Below, piece after piece: positions 27,191-41,900 of a DNA stretch of 64,000 nt. The notes below the pieces were generated by a model. That model searched no databases. It was not told where the DNA came from and was given only the letters and a program-made list of their open reading frames with translations. Numbering within the stretch: the stretch's first letter is position 1; each line of letters begins with the position of its first letter. The translations under genes and the position numbers were made by a program. The stretch comes from Heligmosomoides polygyrus polygyrus (taxonomy: Eukaryota > Nematoda > Chromadorea > Rhabditida > Heligmosomidae): the NCBI GenBank assembly GCA_947396885.1, contig OX377206.1, positions 51,257,631 to 51,321,630 of the forward strand, given 5' to 3'.

Positions 27191-30100
27191 CAAGAGCTCT
27201 CATCTTTCCGGGACAATTCACTGATTTCAGTTTGGTAATGGTGACTGTCTTTATCGATTTCTTGGGCAACATCACATAGTGTGACATGACTGTCGTCTTT
27301 AGGAACTTCCTCAAGAACGAGCTTCACAATCCACATATCTCTCAACACCGTCAGACGTCACACTGAGAAAGATCACTAGAAGGATCGAAACTACTATTTT
27401 GACAGGACAGCTATTTCGCGTGAGCTTGTATGGTTTTTATGTCTATCAGTTTCTTTGGCCACACAAGATAGTGTGACATGACAATCGTGTTCAGGTACTT
27501 CCTCAAGAACGACATCCGGGATCGACGTATCTGTAAACGCCGTCACTGAGAATCGGATCCTTAAACAGTAAAGTGCTCTCATTTTTGCGTGAAATTTCCT
27601 TGATTTCAGCTTTTTTATGGTGAATGTGTTTTTCGGTTTCTTCGGCCACATTACATAGTGTGACATGACTATTGTGTTAAGGTACTTCCTCAAAAACGAC
27701 ATCCGGGATCGACGTATCTGTAAACGCCCTCACTGAGAATCGGATCCTTAAATAGTAAAGTGCTCTCATTTTTGCGTGAAAATTCTTTGATTTCAGCTTT
27801 TTCATGGTGAATGTGTTTTTCGGTTTATTCGGCCACATTACGTAGTGTGACATGACTATCGTGTTAAGGTGCTTCCCACAAGAACGACATCCAAAATCGA
27901 CGTATCTTTGAGCACAGTCAGACGTCAATGAGAATCGGATCATTAAAAAGTCAAGTGCTCTCATTTTTGCGTGAAAATTCTTTGATTTCAGCTTTTTCAT
28001 AGTGAAGGTGTTTATCGGTTTCTTCGGTCACATGAGGTAGTGTGACATGACTATCGTCTTTAGTACTTCCTCAAGAGCGACATCCGCAATCAAGGTATCT
28101 GAGAACATCGTCAGACATCAATCATAATCGGATCATTAAACAGTCAAGAGCTCTCATTTTTGCGGGACAATTCTTTGATTTTAGCTTGTTAATAGTGATT
28201 GTCTCTATCGATTTCTTCGGCAACATCACATAGTGTGACATGACTGTCGTCTTTAAGAACTTCCTCAAGAACGAACTTCACAATCCACATATCTCTCAAC
28301 ACCGTCAGACGTCACACTGAGACAGATCACTAGAAGGATCGAAACTACTATTTTGACAGGATAGCTATTTCGCGCGAGCTTGTATGGCTTTTATGTCTAT
28401 CTGTTTCTTCGGCCACACAAGATAGTGTGACATGACTATCGTGTTCAGGTACTTCCTCAAGAACGACATCCGGAATCGACGTATCTGTAAACGCCGTCAC
28501 TGAGAATCGGATCCTTAAACAGTAAAGTGCTCTCATTTTTGCGTGAAAATTCTTTGATTTCAGCTTTTTCATGGTGAAGGTGTTTATCGGTTTCTTCGGC
28601 CACACCGGATAGTGCAACATGACTATCGTCTTTAGTACTTCCTCAAGAACGACATCCGCAATCGAGGTATCTGTGAACACCGTCAGACGTCAATGAGAAT
28701 CGGATCATTAAGCAGTCAAGAGCTCTAATCTTTCCGGGACAATTCACTGATTTCAGTTTGGTAATGGTGACTGTCTTTATCGATTTCTTGGGCAACATCA
28801 CATAGTGTGACATGGCTGTCGTCTTTAGGAACTTCTGCAAGAACGAGCTTCACAATCCACATATCTCTCAACACCGTCAGACGTCACACTGAGAAAGATC
28901 ACTAGAAGGATCGAAACTACTATTTTGACAGGACAGCTATTTCGCGTGAGCTTGTATGGTTTTTATGTCTATCAGTTTCTTTGGCCACACAAGATAGTGT
29001 GACATGACTATCGTGTTCAGGTACTTCCTCAAGAACGACATCCGGGATCGACGTATCTGTAAACGCCGTCACTGAGAATCGGATCCTTAAACAGTAAAGT
29101 GCTCTCATTTTTGCGTGAAAATTCTTTGATTTCAGCTTTTTCATGGTGAATGTGTTTTTCGGTTTCTTCGGCCACATTACATAGTGTGACATGACTATTG
29201 TGTTCAGGTACTTCCTCAAGAACGACATCCGGGATCGACGTATCTGTAAACGCCGTCACTGAGAATCGGATCATTAAACAGTCAAGTGCTCTCATTTTTG
29301 CGTGAAAATTCTTTGATTTCAGCTTTTTCATGGTGAATGTGTTTTTCGGTTTATTCGGCCACATTACGTAGTGTGACATGACTATCGTGTTAAGGTGCTT
29401 CCCACAAGAACGACATCCAAAATCGACGTATCTTTGAGCACAGTCAGACGTCAATGAGAATCGGATCATTAAAAAGTCAAGTGCTCTCATTTTTGCGTGA
29501 AAATTCTTTGATTTCAGCTTTTTCATGGTGAAGGTGTTTATCGGTTTCTTCGGTCACATGAGGTAGTGTGACATGACTATCGTCTTTAGTACTTCCTCAA
29601 GAGCGACATCCGCAATCGAGGTATCTGAGAACATCGTCAGACATCAATCATAATCGGATCATTAAACAGTCAAGAGCTCTCATTTTTGCGGGACAATTCT
29701 TTGATTTTAGCTTGTTAATAGTGATTGTCTTTATCGATTTCTTCGGCAACATCACATAGTGTGACATGACTGTCGTCTTTAAGAACTTCCTCAAGAACGA
29801 ACTTCACAATCCACATATCTCTCAACACCGTCAGACGTCACACTGAGACAGATCACTAGAAGGATCGAAACTACTATTTTGACAGGATAGCTATTTCGCG
29901 CGAGCTTGTATGGCTTTTATGTCTATCTGTTTCTTCGGCCACACAAGATAGTGTGACATGACTATCGTGTTCAGGTACTTCCTCAAGAACGACATCCGGA
30001 ATCGACGTATCTGTAAACGCCGTCACTGAGAATCGGATCCTTAAACAGTAAAGTGCTCTCATTTTTGCGTGAAAATTCTTTGATTTCAGCTTTTTCATGG

Positions 30101-33100
30101 TGAAGGTGTTTATCGGTTTCTTCGGCCACACCGGATAGTGCAACATGACTATCGTCTTTAGTACTTCCTCAAGAACGACATCCGCAATCGAGGTATCTGT
30201 GAACACCGTCAGACGTCAATGAGAATCGGATCATTAAGCAGTCAAGAGCTCTAATCTTTCCGGGACAATTCACTGATTTCAGTTTGGTAATGGTGACTGT
30301 CTTTATCGATTTCTTGGGCAACATCACATAGTGTGACATGGCTGTCGTCTTTAGGAACTTCTGCAAGAACGAGCTTCACAATCCACATATCTCTCAACAC
30401 CGTCAGACGTCACACTGAGAAAGATCACTAGAAGGATCGAAACTACTATTTTGACAGGACAGCTATTTCGCGTGAGCTTGTATGGTTTTTATGTCTATCA
30501 GTTTCTTTGGCCACACAAGATAGTGTGACATGACAATCGTGTTCAGGTACTTCCTCAAGAACGACATCCGGGATCGACGTATCTGTAAACGCCGTCACTG
30601 AGAATCGGATCCTTAAACAGTAAAGTGCTCTCATTTTTGCGTGAAAATTCTTTGATTTCAGCTTTTTCATGGTGAATGTGTTTTTCGGTTTCTTCGGCCA
30701 CATTACATAGTGTGACATGACTATTGTGTTCAGGTACTTCCTCAAGAACGACATCCGGGATCGACGTATCTGTAAACGCCGTCACTGAGAATCGGATCAT
30801 TAAACAGTCAAGTGCTCTCATTTTTGCGTGAAAATTCTTTGATTTCAGCTTTTTCATGGTGAATGTGTTTTTCGGTTTATTCGGCCACATTACGTAGTGT
30901 GACATGACTATCGTGTTAAGGTGCTTCCCACAAGAACGACATCCAAAATCGACGTATCTTTGAGCACAGTCAGACGTCAATGAGAATCGGATCATTAAAA
31001 AGTCAAGTGCTCTCATTTTTGCGTGAAAATTCTTTGATTTCAGCTTTTTCATGGTGAAGGTGTTTATCGGTTTCTTCGGTCACATGAGGTAGTGTGACAT
31101 GACTATCGTCTTTAGTACTTCCTCAAGAGCGACATCCGCAATCGAGGTATCTGAGAACATCGTCAGACATCAATCATAATCGGATCATTAAACAGTCAAG
31201 AGCTCTCATTTTTGCGGGACAATTCTTTGATTTTAGCTTGTTAATAGTGATTGTCTTTATCGATTTCTTCGGCAACATCACATAGTGTGACATGACTGTC
31301 GTCTTTAAGAACTTCCTCAAGAACGAACTTCACAATCCACATATCTCTCAACACCGTCAGACGTCACACTGAGACAGATCACTAGAAGGATCGAAACTAC
31401 TATTTTGACAGGATAGCTATTTCGCGCGAGCTTGTATGGCTTTTATGTCTATCTGTTTCTTCGGCCACACAAGATAGTGTGACATGACTATCGTGTTCAG
31501 GTACTTCCTCAAGAACGACATCCGGAATCGACGTATCTGTAAACGCCGTCACTGAGAATCGGATCCTTAAACAGTAAAGTGCTCTCATTTTTGCGTGAAA
31601 ATTCTTTGATTTCAGCTTTTTCATGGTGAAGGTGTTTATCGGTTTCTTCGGCCACACCGGATAGTGCAACATGACTATCGTCTTTAGTACTTCCTCAAGA
31701 ACGACATCCGCAATCGAGGTATCTGTGAACACCGTCAGACGTCAATGAGAATCGGATCATTAAGCAGTCAAGAGCTCTAATCTTTCCGGGACAATTCACT
31801 GATTTCAGTTTGGTAATGGTGACTGTCTTTATCGATTTCTTGGGCAACATCACATAGTGTGACATGGCTGTCGTCTTTAGGAACTTCTGCAAGAACGAGC
31901 TTCACAATCCACATATCTCTCAACACCGTCAGACGTCACACTGAGAAAGATCACTAGAAGGATCGAAACTACTATTTTGACAGGACAGCTATTTCGCGTG
32001 AGCTTGTATGGTTTTTATGTCTATCAGTTTCTTTGGCCACACAAGATAGTGTGACATGACTATCGTGTTCAGGTACTTCCTCAAGAACGACATCCGGGAT
32101 CGACGTATCTGTAAACGCCGTCACTGAGAATCGGATCCTTAAACAGTAAAGTGCTCTCATTTTTGCGTGAAAATTCTTTGATTTCAGCTTTTTCATGGTG
32201 AATGTGTTTTTCGGTTTCTTCGGCCACATTACATAGTGTGACATGACTATTGTGTTCAGGTACTTCCTCAAGAACGACATCCGGGATCGACGTATCTGTA
32301 AACGCCGTCACTGAGAATCGGATCATTAAACAGTCAAGTGCTCTCATTTTTGCGTGAAAATTCTTTGATTTCAGCTTTTTCATGGTGAATGTGTTTTTCG
32401 GTTTATTCGGCCACATTACGTAGTGTGACATGACTATCGTGTTAAGGTGCTTCCCACAAGAACGACATCCAAAATCGACGTATCTTTGAGCACAGTCAGA
32501 CGTCAATGAGAATCGGATCATTAAAAAGTCAAGTGCTCTCATTTTTGCGTGAAAATTCTTTGATTTCAGCTTTTTCATGGTGAAGGTGTTTATCGGTTTC
32601 TTCGGTCACATGAGGTAGTGTGACATGACTATCGTCTTTAGTACTTCCTCAAGAGCGACATCCGCAATCGAGGTATCTGAGAACATCGTCAGACATCAAT
32701 CATAATCGGATCATTAAACAGTCAAGAGCTCTCATTTTTGCGGGACAATTCTTTGATTTTAGCTTGTTAATAGTGATTGTCTTTATCGATTTCTTCGGCA
32801 ACATCACATAGTGTGACATGACTGTCGTCTTTAAGAACTTCCTCAAGAACGAACTTCACAATCCACATATCTCTCAACACCGTCAGACGTCACACTGAGA
32901 CAGATCACTAGAAGGATCGAAACTACTATTTTGACAGGATAGCTATTTCGCGCGAGCTTGTATGGCTTTTATGTCTATCAGTTTCTTCGGCCACACAAGA
33001 TAGTGTGACATGACTGTCGTGTTCAGGTACTTCCTCAAGAACGACATCCGGGATCGACGTCTCTGTAAACGCCGTCACTGAGAATCGGATCATTATCCAG

Positions 33101-34100
33101 TCAAGAGCTCTCACTTTTTGCGTGAAGATTCTTTGATTTCCGCTTCTTCATGTTGAATTTATTTATCGGTTTCTTCGGCCACACCGGATAGTGCAACATG
33201 ACTATCGTCTTTAGTACTTCCTCAAGAACGACATCCGCAATCGAGGTATCTGTGAACACCGTCAGACGTCAATGAGAATCGGATCATTAAGCAGTCAAGA
33301 GCTCTAATCTTTCCGGGACAATTCACTGATTTCAGTTTGGTAATGGTGACTCTCTTTATCGATTTCTTGGGCAACATCACATAGTGTGACATGGCTGTCG
33401 TCTTTAGGAACTTCTGCAAGAACGAGCTTCACAATCCACTTATCTCTCAACACCGTCAGACTTCACACTGAGAAAGATCACTAGAAGGATCGAAACTACT
33501 ATTTTGACAGGATAGCTATTTCGCGTGAGCTTGTATGGTTTTTATGTCTATCAGTTTCTTTGGCCACACAAGATAGTGTGACATGACTATCGTGTTCAGG
33601 TACTTCCTCAAGAACGACATCCGGGATCGACGTATCTGTAAACGCCGTCACTGAGAATCGGATCCTTAAACAGTAAAGTGCTCTCATTTTTGCGTGAAAA
33701 TTCTTTGATTTCAGCTTTTTTATGGTGAATGTGTTTTTCGGTTTCTTCGGCCACATTACATAGTGTGACATGACTATTGTGTTAAGGTACTTCCTCAAAA
33801 ACGACATCCGGGATCGACGTATCTGTAAACGCCCTCACTGAGAATCGGATCCTTAAATAGTAAAGTGCTCTCATTTTTGCGTGAAAATTCTTTGATTTCA
33901 ACTTTTTCATGGTGAACGTGTTTTTCGGTTTATTCGGCCACATTACATAGTGTGACATGACTATAGTGTTAAGGTGCTTCCCACAAGAACGACATCCAAA
34001 ATCGACGTATCTTTGAGCACAGTCAGACGTCAATGAGAATCGGATCATTAAAAAGTCAAGTGCTCTCATTTTTGCGTGAAAATTCTTTGATTTCAGCTTT
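27190..34100. repeat. 1,526-bp HOR, about 4.5 tandem copies
   Basis: Variants recur at 1,526-bp spacing: the segment TCTTCGGTCACATGAGGTAG begins at 28,021, 29,547, 31,073 and 32,599, and the class C blocks repeat at about 27,394, 28,920, 30,446, 31,972 and 33,499 (the last offset is 1,527). The three central copies look nearly identical by eye. The outer copies differ more: the first has CTTCCTCAAGAACGAGC instead of CTTCTGCAAGAACGAGC near 27,305, and the last lacks GAGGTAG. This is the expected pattern of centre homogenisation and edge divergence within a HOR domain. Confidence 0.9.
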
Positions 34101-35930
34101 TTCATGGTGAAGGTGTTTATCGGTTTCTTCGGTCACATGAGATAGTGTGACATGACTATCGTCTTTAGTACTTCCTCAAGAGCGACATCCGCAATCGAGG
34201 TATCTGTGAACGTCGTCAGACATCAATCATAATCGGATCATTAAACCGTCAAGAGCTCTCATTTTTGCGGGACAATTCTTTGATTTTAGCTTGTTAATAG
34301 TGATTGTCTTTATCGATTTCTTCGGCAACATCACATAGTGTGACATGACTGTCGTCTTTAAGAACTTCCTCAAGAACGAACTTCACAATCCACATATCTC
34401 TCAACACCGTCAGACGTCACACTGAGACAGATCACTAGAAGGATCGAAACTACTATTTTGACAGGATAGCTATTTCGCGCGAGCTTGTATGGCTTTTATG
34501 TCTATCAGTTTCTTCGGCCACACAAGATAGTGTGACATGACTATCGTGTTCACGTACTTCCTCAAGAACGACATCCGGGATCGACGTATCTGAAACGCCG
34601 TCACTGAGAATCGGATCATTATCCAGTCAAGAGCTCTCACTTTTTGCGTGAAAATTCTTTGATTTCAGCTTTTTCATGGTGAAGGTGTTTTTCGGTTTAT
34701 TCGGCCACATTACATAGTGTGACATGACTATCGTGTTAAGGTGCTTCCCTCAAGAGCGACATCCGCAATCGAGGTATCTGTGAACATCGTCAGACATCAA
34801 TCATAATCGGATCATTAAACAGTCAAGTGCTCTCATTTTTGCGTGAAAATTCTTTGATTTCAGCTTTTTCATGGTGAATGTGTTTATCGGCTTCTTCGGT
34901 CACATGAGATAGTGTGACATGACTATCGTCTTTAGTAAGTGTGACATGACTATCGTCTTTAGTACTTCCTCAAGAGCGACATCCGCAATCGAGGTATCTG
35001 TGAACATCGTCTGACATCAATCATAATCGGATCATTAAACAGTCAAGTGCTCTCATTTTTGCGTGAAAATTCTTTGATTTCAGCTTTTTCATGGTGAATG
35101 TGTTTATCGGCTTCTTCGGTCACATGAGATAGTGTGACATGATTATCGTCTTTAGTACTTCCTCAAGAGGGACATCCGCAATCGAGGTATCTGAGAACAT
35201 CGTCAGACATCAATCATAATCGGATCATTAAACAGTCAAGAGCTCTCATTTTTGCGGGACAATTCTTTGATTTTAGCTTGTTAATAGTGATTGTCTTTAT
35301 CGATTTCTTCGGCAACATCACATGGTGTGACATGACTGTCGTCTTTAGGAAATTCCTCAAGAACGAGCTTCACAATCCACATATCTCTCAACACCGTCAG
35401 ACGTCACACTGAGACAGATCACTAGAAGGTTCGAAACTACTATTTTGACAGGATAGCTATTTCGCGTGAGCATGTATGGTTTTTATGTCTATCAGTTTCT
35501 TTGGCCACACAAGATAGTGTGACATGACTATCGTGTTCAGGTACTTCCTCAAGAACGACATCCGGGATCGACGTATCTGTAAACGCCGTCACTGAGAATC
35601 GGATCCTTAAACAGTAAAGTGCTCTCATTTTTGCGTGAAAATTCTTTGATTTCAGCTTTTTCATGGTGAATGTGTTTTTCGGTTTCTTCCGCCACATTAC
35701 ATAGTGTGACATGACTATCGTGTTAAGGTGCTTCCCTCAAGAACGACATCCAAAATCGACATATCTTTGAGCACAGTCAGACGTCAATGAGAATCGGACC
35801 CTTAAACAGTCAAGTGCTCTCATTTTTGCGTGAAAATTCTTTGATTTCAGCTTTTTCATGGTGAAGGTGTTTATCGGTTTTTTCGGTCACATGAGATAGT
35901 GTGACATGACTATCGTCTTTAGTACTTCCT
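34100..35930. repeat. Mosaic satellite segment between HOR domains
   Basis: Monomers of classes A and C without a long period. It contains one 27-bp duplicated monomer (GTAAGT near 34,937) and a class A pair resembling 2.9-3.2 kb, far from other such pairs. The block starting near 35,340 (GTCTTTAGGAAATTCCTCAAG) is repeated 1,340 bp further on, near 36,680. Confidence 0.75.
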
Positions 35931-38900
35931 CAAGAGGGACATCCGCAATCGAGGTATCTGAGAACATCGTCAGACATCAATCATAATCGGATCATTAAAC
36001 AGTCAAGAGCTCTCATTTTTGCGGGACAATTCTTTGATTTTAGCTTGTTAATAGTGATTGTCTTTATCGATTTCTTCGGCAACATCACATGGTGTGACAT
36101 GACTGTCGTCTTTAAGAACTTCCTCAAGAACGAACTTCACAATCCACATATCTCTCAACACCGTCAGACGTCACACTGAGACAGATCACTAGAAGGATCG
36201 AAACTACTATTTTGACAGGATAGCTATTTCGCGCGAGCTTGTATGGCTTTTATGTCTATCAGTTTCTTCGACCACACAAGATAGTGTGACATGACTATCG
36301 TGTTCAGGTACTTCCTCAAGAACGACATCCGGGATCGACGTCTCTGTAAACGCCGTCACTGAGAATCGTATCATTATCCAGTCAAGAGCTCTCACTTTTT
36401 GCGTGAAGATTCTTTGATTTCCGCTTCTTCATGTTGAATGTATTTATCGGTTTCTTCGGCCACACCGGATAGTGCAACATGACTATCGTCTTTAGTACTT
36501 CCTCAAGAACGACATCCGCAATCGAGGTATCTGTGAACACCGTCAGACGTCAATGAGAATCGGATCACTAAGCAGTCAAGAGCTCTCATCTTTCCGGGAC
36601 AATTCACTGATTTCAGTTTGGTAATGGTGACTGTCTTTATCGATTTCTTGGGCAACATCACATAGTGTGACATGACTGTCGTCTTTAGGAAATTCCTCAA
36701 GAACGAGCTTCACAATCCACATATCTCTCAACACCGTCAGACGTCACACTGAGACAGATCACTAGAAGGTTCGAAACTACTATTTTAACAGGATAGCTAT
36801 TTCGCGTGAGCTTGTATGGTTTTTATGTCTATCAGTTTCTTTGGCCACACAAGATAGTGTGACATGACTATCGTGTTCAGGTACTTCCTCAAGAACGACA
36901 TCCGGGATCGACGTATCTGTAAACGCCGTCACTGAGAATCGGATCCTTAAACAGTAAAGTGCTCTCATTTTTGCGTGAAAATTCTTTGATTTCAGCTTTT
37001 TCATGGTGAATGTGTTTTTCGGTTTCTTCCGCCACATTACATAGTGTGACATGACTATCGTGTTAAGGTGCTTCCCTCAAGAACGACATCCAAAATCGAC
37101 ATATCTTTGAGCACAGTCAGACGTCAATGAGAATCGGACCCTTAAACAGTCAAGTGCTCTCATTTTTGCGTGAAAATTCTTTGATTTCAGCTTTTTCATG
37201 GTGAAGGTGTTTATCGGTTTTTTCGGTCACATGAGATAGTGTGACATGACTATCGCCTTTAGTACTTCCTCAAGAACGACATCCGCAATCGAGGTATCTG
37301 TGAACACCGCCAGACGTCAATGAGAATCGGATCATTAAGCAGTCAAGAGCTCTCATCTTTCCGGGACAATTCACTGATTTCAGTTTGGTAATGGTGACTG
37401 TCTTTATCGGTTTCTTCGGCAACATCACAAAGTGTGACATGACTGTCGTCTTTAGGAACTTCCTCAAGAACGAGCTTCACAATCCACATATCTCTCAACA
37501 CCGTCAGACGTCACACTGAGACAGATCACTAGAAGGATCGAAACTACTATTTTGACAGGATAGCTATTTCGCGCGAGCTTGTATGGCTTTTATGTCTATC
37601 AGTTTCTTCGGCCACACAAGATAGTGTGACATGACTATCGTGTTCAGGTACTTCCTCAAGAACGACATCCGCAATCGAGGTATCTGTGAACATCGTCAGA
37701 CATCAATCATAATCGGATCATTAAACAGTCAAGTGCTCTCATTTTTGCGTGAAAATTCTTTGATTTCAGCTTTTTCATGGTGAATGTGTTTATCGGCTTC
37801 TTCGGTCACATGAGATAGTGTGACATGACTATCGTCTTTAGTACTTCCTCAACAGCGACATCCGCAATCGAGGTATCTGTGAACATCGTCAGACATCAAT
37901 CATAATCGGATCATTAAACAGTCAAGTGCTCTCATTTTTGCGGAACAATTCTTTGATGTCAGCTTGTTCATGGTGATTGTGTTTATCGATTTCTTCGGCA
38001 ACAGCACATAGTGTGACATGACTGTCCTCTTTAGGAACTTCCTCAAGAATGAGCTTCACAATCCACATATCTCTCAACACCGTCAGACGTCACACTGAGA
38101 CAGATCACTAGAAGGATCGAAACTACTATTTTGACAGGATAGCTATTTCGCGTGAGCTTGTATGGTTTTTATGTCTATCAGTTTCTTTGGCCACACAAGA
38201 TAGTGTGACATGACTATCGTATTCAGGTACTTCCTCAAGAACGACATCCGGGATCGACGTATCTTTGAACACAGTCACCCGTCAATGAAAATCGGATCAT
38301 TAGACAGACAAGTGCTCTCATTTTTGCGTGACAATTCTTTGATTTCAGCTTGTTAATGGTGATTGTCTTTATCGATTTCTTCGGCAACATCACATAGTGT
38401 TACATGACTGTCGTCTTTAAGAACTTTCTCAGGAACGACATCCGCAATCGACGTATCTGTGAACACCGTCAGACATCAATCAGAATCGGATCATAAAACA
38501 GTCAAGAGCTTTCATTTTTGCGGGACAAATCTTTGATGTCAGCTTGTTCATGGTGATTGTGTTTATCGATTTCTTCGGCAACAGCACATAGTGTGACATG
38601 ACTGTCCTCTTTAGGAACTTCCTCAAGAACGAGCATCACAATCCACATATCTCTCAACACCGTCAGACGTCACACTGAGACGGATCACTAGAAGGATCGA
38701 AACTACTATTTTGACAGGATAGCTATTTCGCGCGAGCTTGTATGGCTTTTATGTCTATCAGTTTCTTCGGCCACACAAGATAGTGTGACATGACTATCGT
38801 GTTCAGGTACTTCCTCAAGAACGACATCCGCAATCGAGGTATCTGTGAACATCGTCAGACATCAATCATAATCGGATCATTAAACAGTCAAGTGCTCTCA

Positions 38901-41900
38901 TTTTTGCGTGAAAATTCTTTGATTTCAGCTTTTTCATGGTGAATGTGTTTATCGGCTTCTTCGGTCACATGAGATAGTGTGACATGACTATCGTCTTTAG
39001 TACTTCCTCAACAGCGACATCCGCAATCGAGGTATCTGTGAACATCGTCTGACATCAATCATAATCGGATCATTAAACAGTCAAGTGCTCTCATTTTTGC
39101 GTGAAAATTCTTTGATTTCAGCTTTTTCATGGTGAATGTGTTTATCGGCTTCTTCGGTCACATGAGATAGTGTGACATGACTATCGTCTTTAGTAAGTGT
39201 GACATGACTATCGTCTTTAGTACTTCCTCAAGAGGGACATCCGCAATCGAGGTATCTGAGAACATCGTCAGACATCAATCATAATCGGATCATTAAACAG
39301 TCAAGAGCTCTCATTTTTGCGGGACAATTCTTTGATTTTAGCTTGTTAATAGTGATTGTCTTTATCGATTTCTTCGGCAACATCACATGGTGTGACATGA
39401 CTGTCGTCTTTAAGAACTTCCTCAAGAACGAACTTCACAATCCACATATCTCTCAACACCGTCAGACGTCACACTGAGACAGATCACTAGAAGGATCGAA
39501 ACTACTATTTTGACAGGATAGCTATTTCGCGCGAGCTTGTATGGCTTTTATGTCTATCAGTTTCTTCGACCACACAAGATAGTGTGACATGACTATCGTG
39601 TTCAGGTACTTCCTCAAGAACGACATCCGGGATCGACGTCTCAGTAAACGCCGTCACTGAGAATCGTATCATTATCCAGTCAAGAGCTCTCACTTTTTGC
39701 GTGAAGATTCTTTGATTTCCGCTTCTTCATGTTGAATGTATTTATCGGTTTCTTCGGCCACACCGGATAGTGCAACATGACTATCGTCTTTAGTACTTCC
39801 TCAAGAACGACATCCGCAATCGAGGTATCTGTGAACACCGTCAGACGTCAATGAGAATCGGATCACTAAGCAGTCAAGAGCTCTCATCTTTCCGGGACAA
39901 TTCACTGATTTCAGTTTGGTAATGGTGACTGTCTTTATCGATTTCTTGGGCAACATCACATAGTGTGACATGACTGTCGTCTTTAGGAAATTCCTCAAGA
40001 ACGAGCTTCACAATCCACATATCTCTCAACACCGTCAGACTTCACACTGAGACAGATCACTAGAAGGTTCGAAACTACTATTTTGACAGGATAGCTATTT
40101 CGCGTGAGCTTGTATGGTTTTTATGTCTATCAGTTTCTTTGGCCACACAAGATAGTGTGACATGACTATCGTGTTCAGGTACTTCCTCAAGAACGACATC
40201 CGGGATCGACGTATCTGTAAACGCCGTCACTGAGAATCGGATCCTTAAACAGTAAAGTGCTCTCATTTTTGCGTGAAAATTCCTTGATTTCAGCTTTTTC
40301 ATGGTGAATGTGTTTTTCGGTTTCTTCCGCCACATTACATAGTGTGACATGACTATCGTGTTAAGGTGCTTCCCTCAAGAACGACATCCAAAATCGACAT
40401 ATCTTTGAGCACAGTCAGACGTCAATGAGAATCGGATCCTTAAACAGTCAAGTGCTCTCATTTTTGCGTGAAAATTCTTTGATTTCAGCTTTTTCATGGT
40501 GAAGGTGTTTATCGGTTTTTTCGGTCACATGAGATAGTGTGACATGACTATCGTCTTTAGTACTTCCTCAAGAACGACATCCGCAATCGAGGTATCTGTG
40601 AACACCGCCAGACGTCAATGAGAATCGGATCATTAAGCAGTCAAGAGCTCTCATCTTTCCGGGACAATTCACTGATTTCAGTTTGGTAATGGTGACTGTC
40701 TTTATCGGTTTCTTCGGCAACATCACAAAGTGTGACATGACTGTCGTCTTTAGGAACTTCCTCAAGAACGAGCTTCACAATCCACATATCTCTCAACACC
40801 GTCAGACGTCACACTGAGACAGATCACTAGAAGGATCGAAACTACTATTTTGACAGGATAGCTATTTCGCGCGAGCTTGTATGGCTTTTATGTCTATCAG
40901 TTTCTTCGGCCACACAAGATAGTGTGACATGACTATCGTGTTCAGGTACTTCCTCAAGAACGACATCCGCAATCGAGGTATCTGTGAACATCGTCAGACA
41001 TCAATCATAATCGGATCATTAAACAGTCAAGTGCTCTCATTTTTGCGTGACAATTCTTTGATTTCAGCTTGTTAATGGTGATTGTCTTTATCGATTTCTT
41101 CGGCAACATCACATAGTGTTACATGACTGTCGTCTTTAAGAACTTTCTCAGGAACGACATCCGCAATCGACGTATCTGTGAACACCGTCAGACATCAATC
41201 ATAATCGGATCATTAAACAGTCAAGTGCTCTCATTTTTGCGGGACAATTCTTTGATGTCAGCTTGTTCATGGTGATTGTGTTTATCGATTTCTTCGGCAA
41301 CAGCACATAGTGTGACATGACTGTCCTCTTTAGGAACTTCCTCAAGAATGAGCTTCACAATCCACATATCTCTCAACACCGTCAGACGTCACACTGAGAC
41401 AGATCACTAGAAGGATCGAAACTACTATTTTGACAGGATAGCTATTTCGCGTGAGCTTGTATGGTTTTTATGTCTATCAGTTTCTTTGGCCACACAAGAT
41501 AGTGTGACATGACTATCGTATTCAGGTACTTCCTCAAGAACGACATCCGGGATCGACGTATCTTTGAACACAGTCACCCGTCAATGAAAATCGGATCATT
41601 AGACAGACAAGTGCTCTCATTTTTGCGTGACAATTCTTTGATTTCAGCTTGTTAATGGTGATTGTCTTTATCGATTTCTTCGGCAACATCACATAGTGTT
41701 ACATGACTGTCGTCTTTAAGAACTTTCTCAGGAACGACATCCGCAATCGACGTATCTGTGAACACCGTCAGACATCAATCAGAATCGGATCATAAAACAG
41801 TCAAGAGCTCTCATCTTTCCGGGACAATTCACTGATTTCAGTTTGGTAATGGTGACTGTCTTTATCGATTTCTTGGGCAACATCACATAGTGTGACATGA

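Noticed and set aside
35425..35450. Pol III B-box-like GGTTCGAAAC followed by TTTT in some class C monomers
   Set aside because: No A-box or tRNA/SINE-like body upstream, and most monomers have GGATCGAAAC. It is probably a single A to T variant spread with its HOR.
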